The notes under the pieces: generated by a model
What the model was told of the DNA's origin: nothing
What the model saw: only the letters and a program-made list of their open reading frames with translations
Database searches by the model: none
Assembly (NCBI GenBank): GCA_019753405.1
Contig: JAIKLF010000001.1
Coordinates: 252,789-316,788 of the forward strand
Length of the DNA: 64,000 bases
Origin: Murdochiella sp. Marseille-P8839
GTDB taxonomy: Bacteria; Bacillota; Clostridia; Tissierellales; Peptoniphilaceae
Reading direction: 5' to 3'
Translations under genes and position numbers: made by a program
Shown here: positions 25,634 through 35,035 of the stretch, one piece after another
How positions within the stretch are numbered: the stretch's first letter is position 1
Layout: each line of letters starts with the position of its first letter

Positions 25634-26569
25634 ATGTCGTTAACGGTGCGGGTACCGGCAACGAGCGCCAATCTCGGACCGGGTTTTGATTGCCTCGGCA
25701 TCGCCTGGAATATCTATGCTCGCTTTACTTTTCATTTGCGCGGGGAGGGAAATCTCGATTCTCTTCCGCGTTATCACTCCGGCCAAGAGGCGGGCTATGC
25801 TTCGGGCACCAATCTCGTGCTGGATGCGTACTGGGCCTATGGCAAAGCCTTAAAGATAGCTTTGCCGGATGTGGGCGTGTATATTTCATCGGACATTCCC
25901 TCGACGCGGGGGTTGGGTTCGTCCGCGGCCTGTATTGTTGCCGGGGCGGAAGCGGCGCGATTTGTTGCGCGCGCGATTACCCCAAAAGAGCAGGCCGGCG
26001 GGTTCAGTGATTCGTCGATCCTGCAGGTGGCGACAGAGGTGGAAGGGCATCCCGACAACGTTGCTCCGGCGCTTTACGGCGGATTGCAAATTTCCAAATC
26101 GGAAGGCCGAACGGTTCGCGCTTGTTCCTGCCCGGTTTCGGATCGTCTTGCGTTTTATGTAGTCATTCCTAATTTTTCATCCAGCACAAAAAAAGCACGC
26201 ACGCTGTTGCCGGAAGTGGTCCCTCGCGCGGATGCGGTGGCGAATTTAGCATCGCTCGGTTTTTTGCTTTCGGGCTTGCGCACAGGAGACGGTCGCGTGT
26301 TACGCGCCGGGCTTACGGATCGCCTGCATGAACCGTATCGACGCGTGCAGATTCCGGGTTTTTCCGAACTGGAAAGGATTGCTCGACATGGCGGAGCGCT
26401 CGGTGTGGTGATCAGCGGAGCCGGATCGACCCTCTTATGCTTTGCCGAGGAAAAACAGACGGAGGCTTTGGATGCGGCTTTTGCGCACGGTCTTCCACAG
26501 GGGTGGGAAGCGCGTCGCGTAATGATGGACAAAGTGGGAGCATATATCGAAGACGGGAACATCCTTTGA
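25634..26569 (+). CDS. thrB: homoserine kinase
   Basis: 311-aa GHMP-family kinase phosphorylating homoserine. VRVPATSANLGPGFDCLG at the N-terminus, the ATP-binding STRGLGSSAACIVAG (about residues 91-105), EVEGHPDNVAPALYGG and the C-terminal GVVISGAGSTLLCFA are all present. It starts one base after the thrC stop behind AAAGGAGTCTAAT and completes the path from aspartate to threonine. A hairpin overlaps its stop codon. Confidence 0.95.
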   Translation: MSLTVRVPATSANLGPGFDCLGIAWNIYARFTFHLRGEGNLDSLPRYHSGQEAGYASGTNLVLDAYWAYGKALKIALPDVGVYISSDIPSTRGLGSSAACIVAGAEAARFVARAITPKEQAGGFSDSSILQVATEVEGHPDNVAPALYGGLQISKSEGRTVRACSCPVSDRLAFYVVIPNFSSSTKKARTLLPEVVPRADAVANLASLGFLLSGLRTGDGRVLRAGLTDRLHEPYRRVQIPGFSELERIARHGGALGVVISGAGSTLLCFAEEKQTEALDAAFAHGLPQGWEARRVMMDKVGAYIEDGNIL

Positions 26570-26579
26570 TGCTCCCGTC
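26552..26579 (+). terminator. hairpin at the end of the threonine operon
   Basis: GACGGGAACATC pairs with GATGCTCCCGTC around a CTTT loop, including the thrB stop codon. Only TCTTGCG follows, so the U-run is poor. Confidence 0.5.
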
Positions 26580-26603
26580 TCTTGCGTTACAATAGAAAAA
26601 AGA

Positions 26604-27089
26604 CTATTGCGTCAGACCGGCATAGCCCTGCTGGCGCAATACTTCATATAGTACGATGGCGGCCGAGTTGGAGAGATTGAGCGAGCGTTGACCGGGAAGC
26701 ATGGGAATGCGCAGAAGACGTTCTGGATGGGCGTCCATCATGGCATGGGGAAGACCGGACGATTCGCTGCCGAAGACCATCATGACTTCATCCATAGCGG
26801 CAAGATCGCCAAGAGAACGGGGCGTGCGCGTTTCTACATAGAGAACCTGTGTACCGGTTCGCTCTTTTTCGTCCGCAAAAGCGGCAAATTCCTGCCAGCT
26901 GTTCCAAATGGTCAAGTCTACGTTGTCCCAATAGTCCATGCCGGATCGCTCGATTTGGCGACTGGTCAGACGAAAGCCGAAAGGCCGTACCAGGTGAAGC
27001 GCACTGCCCGTGACGACACAGGTACGTGCAATATTTCCCGTATTATACGGGATTTCCGGTTCGATGAGTACAAGATGATTTTTCGCCAT
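26604..27089 (-). CDS. trmL: tRNA (cytidine/uridine-34-2'-O)-methyltransferase TrmL
   Basis: 161-aa SPOUT-class enzyme that methylates the wobble ribose of tRNA-Leu. LVLIEPEIPYNTGNIARTC at the N-terminus, the middle VMMVFGSESSGLP and the C-terminal IPMLPGQRSLNLSNSAAIVLYE make the trefoil knot and SAM site. The length fits TrmL. The start at 27089 follows GGAGGATGCT; seven further in-frame codons upstream lack a site. Confidence 0.93.
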   Translation of the reverse strand: MAKNHLVLIEPEIPYNTGNIARTCVVTGSALHLVRPFGFRLTSRQIERSGMDYWDNVDLTIWNSWQEFAAFADEKERTGTQVLYVETRTPRSLGDLAAMDEVMMVFGSESSGLPHAMMDAHPERLLRIPMLPGQRSLNLSNSAAIVLYEVLRQQGYAGLTQ

Positions 27090-27167
27090 AGCATCCTCCC
27101 TGCTCGTCATGGTAACGCATTTTGTTCCGGCTATCCAGCGCCGGAAAGGAAAGATAAGGAAAATACG

Positions 27168-28319
27168 ATGTCAACCCTACGTATCATGCACGCCGCCGAC
27201 CTCCATCTCGGGGCGAAAATAACCGGGCTCGGCGCCCAAAGTACCGCGCGCAGTGCGGAGATTATGCACACGTTTTTTCGGATGCTTGCGCTGTGTCAAC
27301 AGGAAAAAACGCAACTTCTGTTACTTGCCGGAGATTTTTTGGAGCTCTCTGCTATAACTTCCGAACAGGTGCAGGCAGTTATGGACGGTATCGCTTCGAT
27401 GCCCGATCTTCAGGTGGTGCTTGCGCCGGGAAATCACGATTATGTGTCTCCCGACAGTCCATATGCGCTCACGTGGCCGTCCAATATGCATATTTTTACG
27501 GGCGAAATGACACGATTGGATTTTCCTCAGTGGAATACGGCCGTTTATGGCGCCGCTTTTACCGGAACCTATCAGCCTACTTCCCTTGTTCGCGCTGATT
27601 GGGAAAAGGAACGGTTGGAAACGGCCGATCGTCTGCGTCTACTTGTGATTCATGGCGACTGGAACGCACCGAAGAGCCTTTATCACCCTCTTCTTGCCGA
27701 AGATTTTCCGCCGGAATTTTTTACCTATATTGCGATGGGGCATGTGCACAAGCGCAGTCCGCTGATGACGTTGGGAAAAACGACCCTCGCTTATAGCGGG
27801 TGTCCGGATGCATCCGGGTTTGATGAGACGGGGCTCAAAGGCGTTTATCTCGGTGAAGTTTCGCCTTTTTCTTGTGACTTGTCCTTTTGTCCGCTTTCCT
27901 CGCGACTTTTTCGGCATGCTGAGGTGGATTGTACCGGCATCGTGACAACCTCCGAGGCGGAAAAATACATTTTGGAGACGCTTACCAAATCGGCGGAAGG
28001 ATTTGCTCCGGCGGATACCGCATTGCGACTTACCCTGACCGGCGCATTGGCGGATCGGGATGCGGTGGATGTAGGGCTTTTGGAAGAAATGCTGCGTGAA
28101 CAACTGTATGTGCTCTCTCTTCGCGATGAACGACAGGTGGCGGTAAACTGGGACGTGTTACGAAAAGAGGAAAGTCTGAAGGGCTATTATGTGGAGGCAC
28201 TTTATGCGCGCCGCAAAGAGGCTTCGGAGGAGGAAAAGCGCATAATTGATCGGGCGCTTCGTCTGGGACTGGATGCTTTTGACGGAAAGGAGCTTCGCGT
28301 TGCGCATTTTACAGATTGA
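27168..28319 (+). CDS. SbcD/YhaO-like DNA repair exonuclease (metallophosphoesterase)
   Basis: 383-aa calcineurin-like phosphoesterase of the SbcD/Mre11/YhaO group. Metal-binding motifs are in order: HAADLHLGAK (DxH), LAGDFLE (GD), APGNHDYV (GNHD), VIHGDWN (H) and GHVHKRS (GHxH). This is the nuclease subunit of an SbcCD-like complex with the next gene. ATG at 27168 follows AAGGAAAATACG. A 160-codon in-frame extension upstream runs antisense to trmL and is not real. The last 20 bases overlap the next gene. Confidence 0.9.
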   Translation: MSTLRIMHAADLHLGAKITGLGAQSTARSAEIMHTFFRMLALCQQEKTQLLLLAGDFLELSAITSEQVQAVMDGIASMPDLQVVLAPGNHDYVSPDSPYALTWPSNMHIFTGEMTRLDFPQWNTAVYGAAFTGTYQPTSLVRADWEKERLETADRLRLLVIHGDWNAPKSLYHPLLAEDFPPEFFTYIAMGHVHKRSPLMTLGKTTLAYSGCPDASGFDETGLKGVYLGEVSPFSCDLSFCPLSSRLFRHAEVDCTGIVTTSEAEKYILETLTKSAEGFAPADTALRLTLTGALADRDAVDVGLLEEMLREQLYVLSLRDERQVAVNWDVLRKEESLKGYYVEALYARRKEASEEEKRIIDRALRLGLDAFDGKELRVAHFTD

Positions 28320-30897
28320 TCTTACGCGTTTTGGTCGCTTTGACCATTTCTCCTGTGCGCTTCCGGAAGGCTTTACCGTAGTGTACGGAGAAAATGAGGC
28401 GGGGAAATCCACCATCATGGATTTTCTGCAGCTTGTCTTTTACGGTACGTCCAAACAGGGAAACGATCCGCGCGAACATATCCGCAAGCGCTATGTCGGC
28501 GAACAGGACAGATCACCTGTCGGGGTGCTCCATTTTGAACAGGACGGGAAGCGCTATCGGCTTACGCGGCGCTTCGGGGCAACCAATGGGAAAGATGATA
28601 TTCAATTGGCGGAAGAGGATACCGGAAAGAGTATTGCCCTGCCGCGGAAACAGACCGTGGGGGAACTGTTTTTCGGCCTGGATGCCGATGCCTTTAAGCG
28701 CAGTGTGTACATCGGTTCCACCGGTACGGTGTTACCGCCTGTTACAGGAAATAATGGCGATCAGCTGATGAGTCGGCTGTTGAACCTGCAAACAACAGGA
28801 GAGGAGACGACCTCCGCTACGGCTGTCGCAAAGAGCCTGCAGGATGCCCAACATCTTTTTGTGAAGAGCCGGGGAAAGAGCGGTCTTCTTTTTGCGCAGG
28901 AAGAACGCATTCGCAGCTTGCAAAATGAGCGAAACAACGCGCTTTTGCAGGAAGAAGAAATGCGCCGGGAACGTCAGGCGTTGGAAGAGGAAAAGCAAAC
29001 CCTCGAGACCTGTGATCGCCGTCTGGAAGAACAGCGCGAGACCGTTGCGCGGTTACAACAGGAATTCGAAGCGGACGATCTGCGTCGCGCCTATCAGGAA
29101 CGCAAAAAACAACAGTCAATGCAGGAAGCACTTCTTCGTGCAGAAGAAGCCTTACAACTGCAGGACGGAACCATGACCGAAGAGCGATGGGAAGAGGCGA
29201 ACACCGCCTTTTCCGCCTGGCAGGCAGCGGCATCGCTGCAAGAAAAGGACGGCGAAGAGGACGAAGCGGAAACGGAAAACCGAGAAGCCTTGACCTTACG
29301 CCGTGATGCGCTCACGCGCAAAGAACACACGCTGCAGGCAAAAAAAGCGGATGGACAGCAGAAAAAAGAACAATTCGAGCGCGAGCGGATCACCTTGGAA
29401 CAGCAGCGCCTGCTGGCCGAAGAACGACTTATACAAATCCGAGCCGAACGTGCTCGGCTGGAACAGGAGGAGGCGGAGGAAAAAGCGAATTTCTCGACAG
29501 AAGTTTCCTATGGTGACGGGGTAATGCGTTTTCTGCCGCTTTTTATCACGGTGCTTTTTGCTGTGCTCGGCTATACGGCCTCTTCCTTATTTTACGTTGC
29601 AGCAGCGATCGTGGGTGTTTTCGGCATCACTTGGCTTTTTCTGACTTCCCGGAAAAGAAGGGAAGAGCAGAAAAAGGAAGCGCTGTTTGCAGAAAAATCG
29701 TCACATCGAAAACAGGCAATGGCGGACTTGATGGAAAAAGAAGCGGCATTGTCACCGGACCGTTTTCGCGAGCAGGAAAATATTCAACAACGGCAAAACA
29801 AAGAACTGGCGAGCGAAAGAGCCAAATGGATGCGTGAGGAAGAGGAACTTTTCCGCGAGAAAAAGGCGCTGGAGGAAGACGAATCCCGTTTTCGTGCGCT
29901 TGAGGCTAAGGGCGAAGAACGCAAAAAGCAGCGTGATGAGCTTAAGGCGCGTTGTGTAAAGGAACAACAGAGGCTGAGGACGCTTTTGGAAAGTAGTGCA
30001 GACGATCCGGATGCGGCAGCTTCTCAGCTTTCACTCTGGCAAGAACGCCTGAATGACCATAAGCAATTGTCGTGGACGCTATCGCGTGAAGAAAAGCGAT
30101 TTACCGAAACCTTTCCGCAGTGGGTGGATTGGTCGATGACCGATCTGGAGGCGGCGGTTGCCGAAAAGGGTCTCTCTACGGAAGCGGATCCCCTTCTGGC
30201 CGATCGCTTAAAAGAAGCACAGCGCTCGTATGCCGATCAGCAAAAGAAACGAGAAGCGATGGCCATCGCTTTGGCTGCAAAGCAGGCGAAAGCCAAGGAA
30301 AAATACAAGTCGGTACCGCTGGCGGATAGCCTTCTTCAAACGCTTCATCAGGAAGAAGAAAAAGAAAAGCAGATGAAAGAGGAATATCAGGCGGTGCAGT
30401 TGGCGCAAGAGGCGTTGCAGGAAGCAACGGAAAAAGCACGTCATCAGTTCAGTCCTTTACTGAATAGCCGCGCATCGGCAATTTTTCAGGAAGTGAGCGG
30501 AAGAGAGGGGACGTTGCGCGTCGATACGGACATGGATGTGCGCATGGATGAAACGGATTTTTCGGGCTTTTCGGATTGGCGCGTACTGTCCACCGGAACG
30601 ATTGATCAGGTGTATTTCTCTCTGCGTATTGCATTGGCGGAGGTGGCGGCAGAAAAACAAGATCTTCCTCTTTTCTTTGATGACGCCTTTGCCTATTATG
30701 ATGATTGTCGTGCCGAACGAGCGATGGATTTTCTTGCTCGATACGCCAAAGAAAAACAGAAACAGATCTTGCTTTTTACTGCGCATCATCGCTTTGTTCA
30801 CTGGGCAAAAGAGAAGGATATTTCCTGTCTGCTTTTGCATGAGGGAAGAGCGGAGATGATCGAAAAGAAAAACACGAACGAAGGAGGACGGAAATGA
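28300..30897 (+). CDS. SbcC/YhaN-like AAA ATPase with membrane segment
   Basis: 865-aa SMC/SbcC-like ATPase resembling YhaN. Walker A YGENEAGKST is near residues 29-38, and the C-terminal ATPase half has VLSTGTIDQVYFSLRIALAE (signature) and LPLFFDDAFAYYDD (Walker B). Between them are long Glu/Gln/Lys/Arg-rich coiled coils. A hydrophobic stretch at about residues 408-445 (LPLFITVLFAVLGYTASSL, then a second segment) suggests membrane attachment, a YhaN trait. I chose TTG at 28300 because GGAAAGGAG lies 7 bases upstream, the start overlaps the previous stop, and the protein then begins RILQIDLTRFGRF, the usual N-terminus. Confidence 0.88.
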   Translation: MRILQIDLTRFGRFDHFSCALPEGFTVVYGENEAGKSTIMDFLQLVFYGTSKQGNDPREHIRKRYVGEQDRSPVGVLHFEQDGKRYRLTRRFGATNGKDDIQLAEEDTGKSIALPRKQTVGELFFGLDADAFKRSVYIGSTGTVLPPVTGNNGDQLMSRLLNLQTTGEETTSATAVAKSLQDAQHLFVKSRGKSGLLFAQEERIRSLQNERNNALLQEEEMRRERQALEEEKQTLETCDRRLEEQRETVARLQQEFEADDLRRAYQERKKQQSMQEALLRAEEALQLQDGTMTEERWEEANTAFSAWQAAASLQEKDGEEDEAETENREALTLRRDALTRKEHTLQAKKADGQQKKEQFERERITLEQQRLLAEERLIQIRAERARLEQEEAEEKANFSTEVSYGDGVMRFLPLFITVLFAVLGYTASSLFYVAAAIVGVFGITWLFLTSRKRREEQKKEALFAEKSSHRKQAMADLMEKEAALSPDRFREQENIQQRQNKELASERAKWMREEEELFREKKALEEDESRFRALEAKGEERKKQRDELKARCVKEQQRLRTLLESSADDPDAAASQLSLWQERLNDHKQLSWTLSREEKRFTETFPQWVDWSMTDLEAAVAEKGLSTEADPLLADRLKEAQRSYADQQKKREAMAIALAAKQAKAKEKYKSVPLADSLLQTLHQEEEKEKQMKEEYQAVQLAQEALQEATEKARHQFSPLLNSRASAIFQEVSGREGTLRVDTDMDVRMDETDFSGFSDWRVLSTGTIDQVYFSLRIALAEVAAEKQDLPLFFDDAFAYYDDCRAERAMDFLARYAKEKQKQILLFTAHHRFVHWAKEKDISCLLLHEGRAEMIEKKNTNEGGRK

Positions 30898-32432
30898 CCG
30901 AAATCCACAATAAAAAATCCTATGAAAAAAAACGCCTGGTCTGGCGTTTAACTCTTTTTGGCTTATTAGTGGGACTTGCTTCGGGTGTCGTAGCGGTTTG
31001 CTATCGCATTCTGCTCACCAAAGTCGATCAGTTGCGCACGGCTTGGATTTTCGGTGCCGACTTTTCCCGCGTTCTGCTTTTTTTGGGGCTTTTTCTGGTC
31101 TGTGCGTACCTTATGCACCGACTGCTCCTATGGGCGCCGTATAGTGGCGGCAGCGGCATTCCGCAAATTCGCGCGGAACTTCTTGGAAAAATTCATATGG
31201 AGGTTGCGCCGACGGTCACTTCAAAGTTTATTGGCGGCATTTTGGGAAATGCCGGCGGATTGACGCTTGGACGAGAGGGTCCGTCCATTCAGCTCGGCGG
31301 CATGTGGGCGAAACAGATTGCAAAGACCTTTCACGCATCGGAAATGGAAGAGCGCTATCTCATTACCGCAGGCGCGGCGGCCGGTCTTGCCGCGGCCTTT
31401 AACGCGCCGCTTTCTGGCGCGCTTTTTGCGATGGAAGAAATTCATAAAAGCCTATCGCATCTCTTTCTGCTACCGTGTCTTGCGGCTTGTCTCGTGGCGA
31501 ATTATTTCAGCTTCTCGGTGCTCGGATTGCAGACGGCTTTTGCTTTTAAGATTCATGAAACGCTTCCGGTGACGGCATTGTTCTTTGTGCTTCTCATCGG
31601 CGTATTGGCCGGTCTGGTCGGTGTCTTGTTTAATCGCGGTTTGCTCTATGCCTGTAAGACCATGAAAAAAGCACCGATCCCGCGCTATCTTGTCATTTTT
31701 GCCATTATGGCTTTACTGCTTCTGGTGGGGCGCGTACAACCTCTGCTCTTGGGCGGCGGTCATGCGTTGATTGAGCAACTTTCGCAACACACCATGGATG
31801 TGCTTCCGCTGGTCATCTTTTTCGGTCTTCGGTTGGTCTTCGTTTGGCTCAGCTACGGCAGCGGTGCGCAGGGAGGCATTTTTCTTCCGGTTTTGGCGGT
31901 TGGTGCGCTCGTTGGCGCGTTGTTTTTCACCGCATTTTCAGGACGTCTTGCGCCAGCCTATTATACGAATTTTCTCTATCTCGGCATGGTCGGCGTCCTG
32001 ACTGCGGTGGTTCAGGCGCCGTTGATGTCCATTATGCTCGTTATGGAAATGAGCGGTTCGATCAATATCATGTTACCGATGACAACTTGTGCCATTGTAG
32101 CGTTCCTTGTGGCGAAAATTTGCCGTACCGATCCGGTATATGAGTCCTTATTTGCGCTGAGTTTTGATCGTCCGTCCCAGGCGGCCAGCGATCGCAAGAA
32201 AGAAAATATGACGATGCAATATTACCTGGTGCCCAATGAAGCGCCCTATATCGGGCGTACATTATCCGATTGGACGCTTCCGCCTTCGATGCTCATTGCT
32301 TCCATTTCGCGAGATGGGCACACCTTTACGCCGAACGGACAAACCTCGTTAAAGGGCGGGGACGAGATTCTTGTCCTTTGTCCGGAGGACGATTTAGAGA
32401 CCGTGCACGAGCTGTTTACGATTGAAACATAG
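30894..32432 (+). CDS. ClC-family chloride/proton antiporter with TrkA-C domain
   Basis: 512-aa ClC-type anion transporter. Selectivity-filter motifs are GGSGIPQI (about 86), GREGPSIQLGG (about 125; the gating Glu is present) and GAQGGIFLPVLAVGA (about 323). The presence of the gating glutamate favours an antiporter-like member over a simple channel, though this is inference. The C-terminal 75 residues form a TrkA-C/RCK-C-like domain (LVPNEAPYIGRTLSD ... GDEILVL). It has an ATGA overlap with the YhaN-like gene, so these three genes form an operon. Confidence 0.92.
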   Translation: MTEIHNKKSYEKKRLVWRLTLFGLLVGLASGVVAVCYRILLTKVDQLRTAWIFGADFSRVLLFLGLFLVCAYLMHRLLLWAPYSGGSGIPQIRAELLGKIHMEVAPTVTSKFIGGILGNAGGLTLGREGPSIQLGGMWAKQIAKTFHASEMEERYLITAGAAAGLAAAFNAPLSGALFAMEEIHKSLSHLFLLPCLAACLVANYFSFSVLGLQTAFAFKIHETLPVTALFFVLLIGVLAGLVGVLFNRGLLYACKTMKKAPIPRYLVIFAIMALLLLVGRVQPLLLGGGHALIEQLSQHTMDVLPLVIFFGLRLVFVWLSYGSGAQGGIFLPVLAVGALVGALFFTAFSGRLAPAYYTNFLYLGMVGVLTAVVQAPLMSIMLVMEMSGSINIMLPMTTCAIVAFLVAKICRTDPVYESLFALSFDRPSQAASDRKKENMTMQYYLVPNEAPYIGRTLSDWTLPPSMLIASISRDGHTFTPNGQTSLKGGDEILVLCPEDDLETVHELFTIET

Positions 32433-32436
32433 CCAT

Positions 32437-32458
32437 GAGCGCTCTTTTGCGCTCCTTT
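32437..32458 (+). terminator. weak terminator after the ClC gene
   Basis: GAGCGC TCTTTT GCGCTC followed by CTTT. The stem is only 6 bp. The rest of the gap to 32720 is AT-rich with no recognisable gene. Confidence 0.4.
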
Positions 32459-32719
32459 ACATCTTATTGAATTTATCATAAACAGGAAAAAGTCGATGTG
32501 ATATGGCTGAAACTCCAAATGCCGAAAGTATCTATAGCTGCTTGAATCCATTTTGAAAACGTCTGTGGAGAGAGAATCTTTCAACATAGAATCATGGTGA
32601 AATGTCTGGAAGTATGAGAAAAAGGTTCTAAAATATATTAGTTTTTACGGAATATAAGAAAAAACTATTGATTTATCATTACTTTTCATCTATTCTAATA
32701 AAAAAGAGGGGGTGTTCCC

Positions 32720-33919
32720 ATGATTGTCAGACCCTACTATTTGGAACAGCTGCGAACCTATCGAAATGTTCCGCTGGTAAAGATTCTTGCAGGTATTCGT
32801 CGTTGCGGAAAATCGACCATTTTGGCTATGCTAAAAGAGGACTTGATCAATAGCGGCATTCCGGAAGATCATGTCCTCCAGTTGCGCTATACCTCACAAG
32901 AGATGGATGATCGTTTGACCGCTAAAAAGATGTATAGAGATATAAAAGAGAAGATAACCGATGGCGATCGCTATTATCTTTTGCTGGATGAAGTACAGGA
33001 AGTGGAAGGTTGGGAAAAAGCGGTCAATAGCTTGTTAGAGGATTTTTCCACCGACATTTATGTAACGGGTTCCAACTCCAAACTCATGTCCGGTGAGATT
33101 TCCACCTATTTGACGGGGCGCTACGTCCCTATCCCCGTTTTTCCTCTCTCATTTGAGGAGTATATGGCGTTTACAAAAGACGATACACGTTCAACGAAAG
33201 ATCTGTTGAATGAATACATTCGTATGGGAGGCTTTCCCATCGTCGCATTAGGTGGCTTCGATGAGCGATCTTCATATCAAATCGTCGAGGGGATCTATAA
33301 TACGGTTATTACCAGCGACATCACCAAACGGCACAATATCACTAATTTTGATTTATTTAATCGTGTGGTGAACTATATTGTGGAGAATGTCGGCAAAACT
33401 TTTTCGGCAAACGCGATCGTAAAATTCTTGAAAAATGAGAAGCGACCTCTTTCAGTGGAAGCTGTCTATAATTATTTGGACTGGCTGGAAAAGGCTTTTG
33501 TTGTCTATCGCTGTCAACGCTATGATATGCAGGGAAAGACTGTACTTAAGACGCAGGAGAAATTCTATCTTGCAGATGTTTCTCTTAAGTACTGCAAGAT
33601 GGGCTTTAATCCCAAATCGGTGGCGGCTACATTGGAGAACATAGTCTACTTTGAGCTTCGTCGTAAGGGGTATCACGTGTACATTGGCAAGAATGCCACA
33701 AAGGAAATCGACTTTGTCGCCGTGCGGAGAGATGAGCGGATTTATGTTCAGGTGTGTTATATGCTTCCGGAGGAGTCTGATCGGGAGATTGCAAATCTTC
33801 TTGAGATCAAAGACCATTATCCAAAGTATGTGGTGACGATGGACGAATTAGCCGAAGGGAATATTAACGGCGTCCGGATTGTATCGTTGGCTAATTTTTT
33901 ATTGCATAGCGAGTACTGA
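32720..33919 (+). CDS. AAA_14/DUF4143-type ATP-binding protein
   Basis: 399-aa protein of the large family with an N-terminal AAA_14 ATPase and a C-terminal DUF4143 domain. Walker A is GIRRCGKST (about 29-37), Walker B YLLLDEVQEVEGWE (about 92-105), sensor ITGSNS-like segment VTGSNSKLMSGE, and ending with a nuclease-like fold region (ENIVYFELRRKGYHVYIG ... EIDFVAVR, a D/ExK-like arrangement). Function of the family is not established. It sits alone in an AT-rich pocket next to an interrupted palindrome, so it may have been acquired by transfer. ATG at 32720 follows AGAGGGGGTGTTCCC. Confidence 0.8.
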   Translation: MIVRPYYLEQLRTYRNVPLVKILAGIRRCGKSTILAMLKEDLINSGIPEDHVLQLRYTSQEMDDRLTAKKMYRDIKEKITDGDRYYLLLDEVQEVEGWEKAVNSLLEDFSTDIYVTGSNSKLMSGEISTYLTGRYVPIPVFPLSFEEYMAFTKDDTRSTKDLLNEYIRMGGFPIVALGGFDERSSYQIVEGIYNTVITSDITKRHNITNFDLFNRVVNYIVENVGKTFSANAIVKFLKNEKRPLSVEAVYNYLDWLEKAFVVYRCQRYDMQGKTVLKTQEKFYLADVSLKYCKMGFNPKSVAATLENIVYFELRRKGYHVYIGKNATKEIDFVAVRRDERIYVQVCYMLPEESDREIANLLEIKDHYPKYVVTMDELAEGNINGVRIVSLANFLLHSEY

Positions 33920-33920
33920 T

Positions 33921-34022
33921 GAAAAGGGACAGGGAGACGCGTGTTCTGAACCGACCCCCAAAAGTTAGACCAAAATCTAACGATTGGGGTCACATCAGAC
34001 GCGTGTTCTTCCTGTCCTTTTC
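33921..34022. repeat. palindromic element interrupted by a small insertion with 13-bp direct repeats
   Basis: The outer arms GAAAAGGGACAGG (33921-33933) and CCTGTCCTTTTC (34011-34022) are inverted. Inside, AGACGCGTGTTCT occurs twice as a perfect 13-bp direct repeat (33935-33947 and 33997-34009). Between these lies a 49-base hairpin, GACCCC...GTTAGA with TCTAAC...GGGGTC (33953-33991), whose arms resemble IS3-family terminal sequences. Removing one direct repeat plus the hairpin restores a continuous palindrome of about 40 bases. It lies between convergent genes and may also work as a terminator. Confidence 0.8.
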
Positions 34023-34047
34023 TACTTTTTCTACATTTCAGAAGTTT

Positions 34048-34749
34048 TTATTCCTCACCCGTTTCCTGTTCGGAAGCGCCTGGATTCTCCCTGTCATTTG
34101 CCGTATCGTTTGAAGTATAGTAGGGTTTGCGCGCCTGTTCCTCTCGACTTGCATAACGCGAATCGTAACGCACCTGTTCTTCGACTCTCTCTTCCGGACC
34201 GACCGAGCTGGTAAAGAGATCATCCGCCCGATAGGGGGCTTCTTCATTTGCCCATAGTGGCCAATCGCCGTCAATACCGCCACGTCCACTGTCTACCCGA
34301 TCGCGATTGGCAATATACTGATAGCGGTTGCTGTAGGCCATCAGCAGGGCCGTAACAAGAGGGAGAAGCAGATAAAGCAATGCAATACTGTCTTTTCCCG
34401 AATAGCGCTTGGCGAAATAAAAACCGACATAATATCGCTCAATAAGGTTCAAACCGGGAAAAAGACTGAGAATGAACCAACCGACAGAGGTTCGCCCCAG
34501 GGCAATGCGTATGCGAACCCATTCATTGTAAAAGGGAATCAAACATTTCCAGCCGGCTTCACCCGCTTTCTGATACAGCTTCCACTGGGCGATAATCGAA
34601 ACAATCGCCAAGGCCAGGAAAAAAAGCACAAAAATGAGATAAAATGCGCCGAAAAAGGCGAGGAATCCAGCGATGGAATCTGACGTTTCTTCAAGGAAAG
34701 CATCCGTTGGAGAGGCAGCACCGAAAGATCCGTAGAAATCATTAGGCAT
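34048..34749 (-). CDS. DUF5684-type membrane protein
   Basis: 233-aa protein with four or five hydrophobic helices between about residues 27 and 145. The segment YQKAGEAGWKCLIPFYNEWV is the signature of DUF5684, a domain found in small membrane proteins and next to signal peptidase I in some genomes. The last 80 residues are hydrophilic and acidic (RDRVDSGRGGIDGDWPLW onward), probably cytoplasmic and disordered. Function unknown. The start at 34749 follows AAAGGAGCTTTT. The region 34750-35035 upstream contains an 11-base palindrome TTTACGGTAAA (34888-34898) and nothing else I can support. Confidence 0.78.
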   Translation of the reverse strand: MPNDFYGSFGAASPTDAFLEETSDSIAGFLAFFGAFYLIFVLFFLALAIVSIIAQWKLYQKAGEAGWKCLIPFYNEWVRIRIALGRTSVGWFILSLFPGLNLIERYYVGFYFAKRYSGKDSIALLYLLLPLVTALLMAYSNRYQYIANRDRVDSGRGGIDGDWPLWANEEAPYRADDLFTSSVGPEERVEEQVRYDSRYASREEQARKPYYTSNDTANDRENPGASEQETGEE

Positions 34750-35035
34750 AAAAGCTCCTTTCTGATGAGAACCGTGGCGGAAAAAGATCTCCGCAGTGTT
34801 CTGCTTGTAAAACGGCATCATTGGCTTGCCGTTTTTCACCCTTGTATCTTGATCCCACTATACCCGAAAATCGTATTTCTGTGTCTGTTTACGGTAAAAT
34901 TTTTTTGCTGGCTTAAGGGTATTCATAGTGTAAAAGAAGCGAATAGAGAAGGAGAAAAAGAGGAAGGATAACCATTCTCCCGTCTCGACTCCTTTGCCAA
35001 CAACAAAAGCGAGAGAAGAATAGGAGCAACATAGA

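Noticed and set aside
26688-27167. Long N-terminal extension of the SbcD-like protein
   Set aside because: It is antisense to trmL, which has full family motifs; the ATG at 27168 has a suitable site and the protein then begins with the family N-terminus.
34888-34898. TTTACGGTAAA palindrome as a copper operator for copA
   Set aside because: It does not match CopY or CsoR sites that I can name, and no -35/-10 pair fits around it; kept only as a remark in the neighbouring gene entry.
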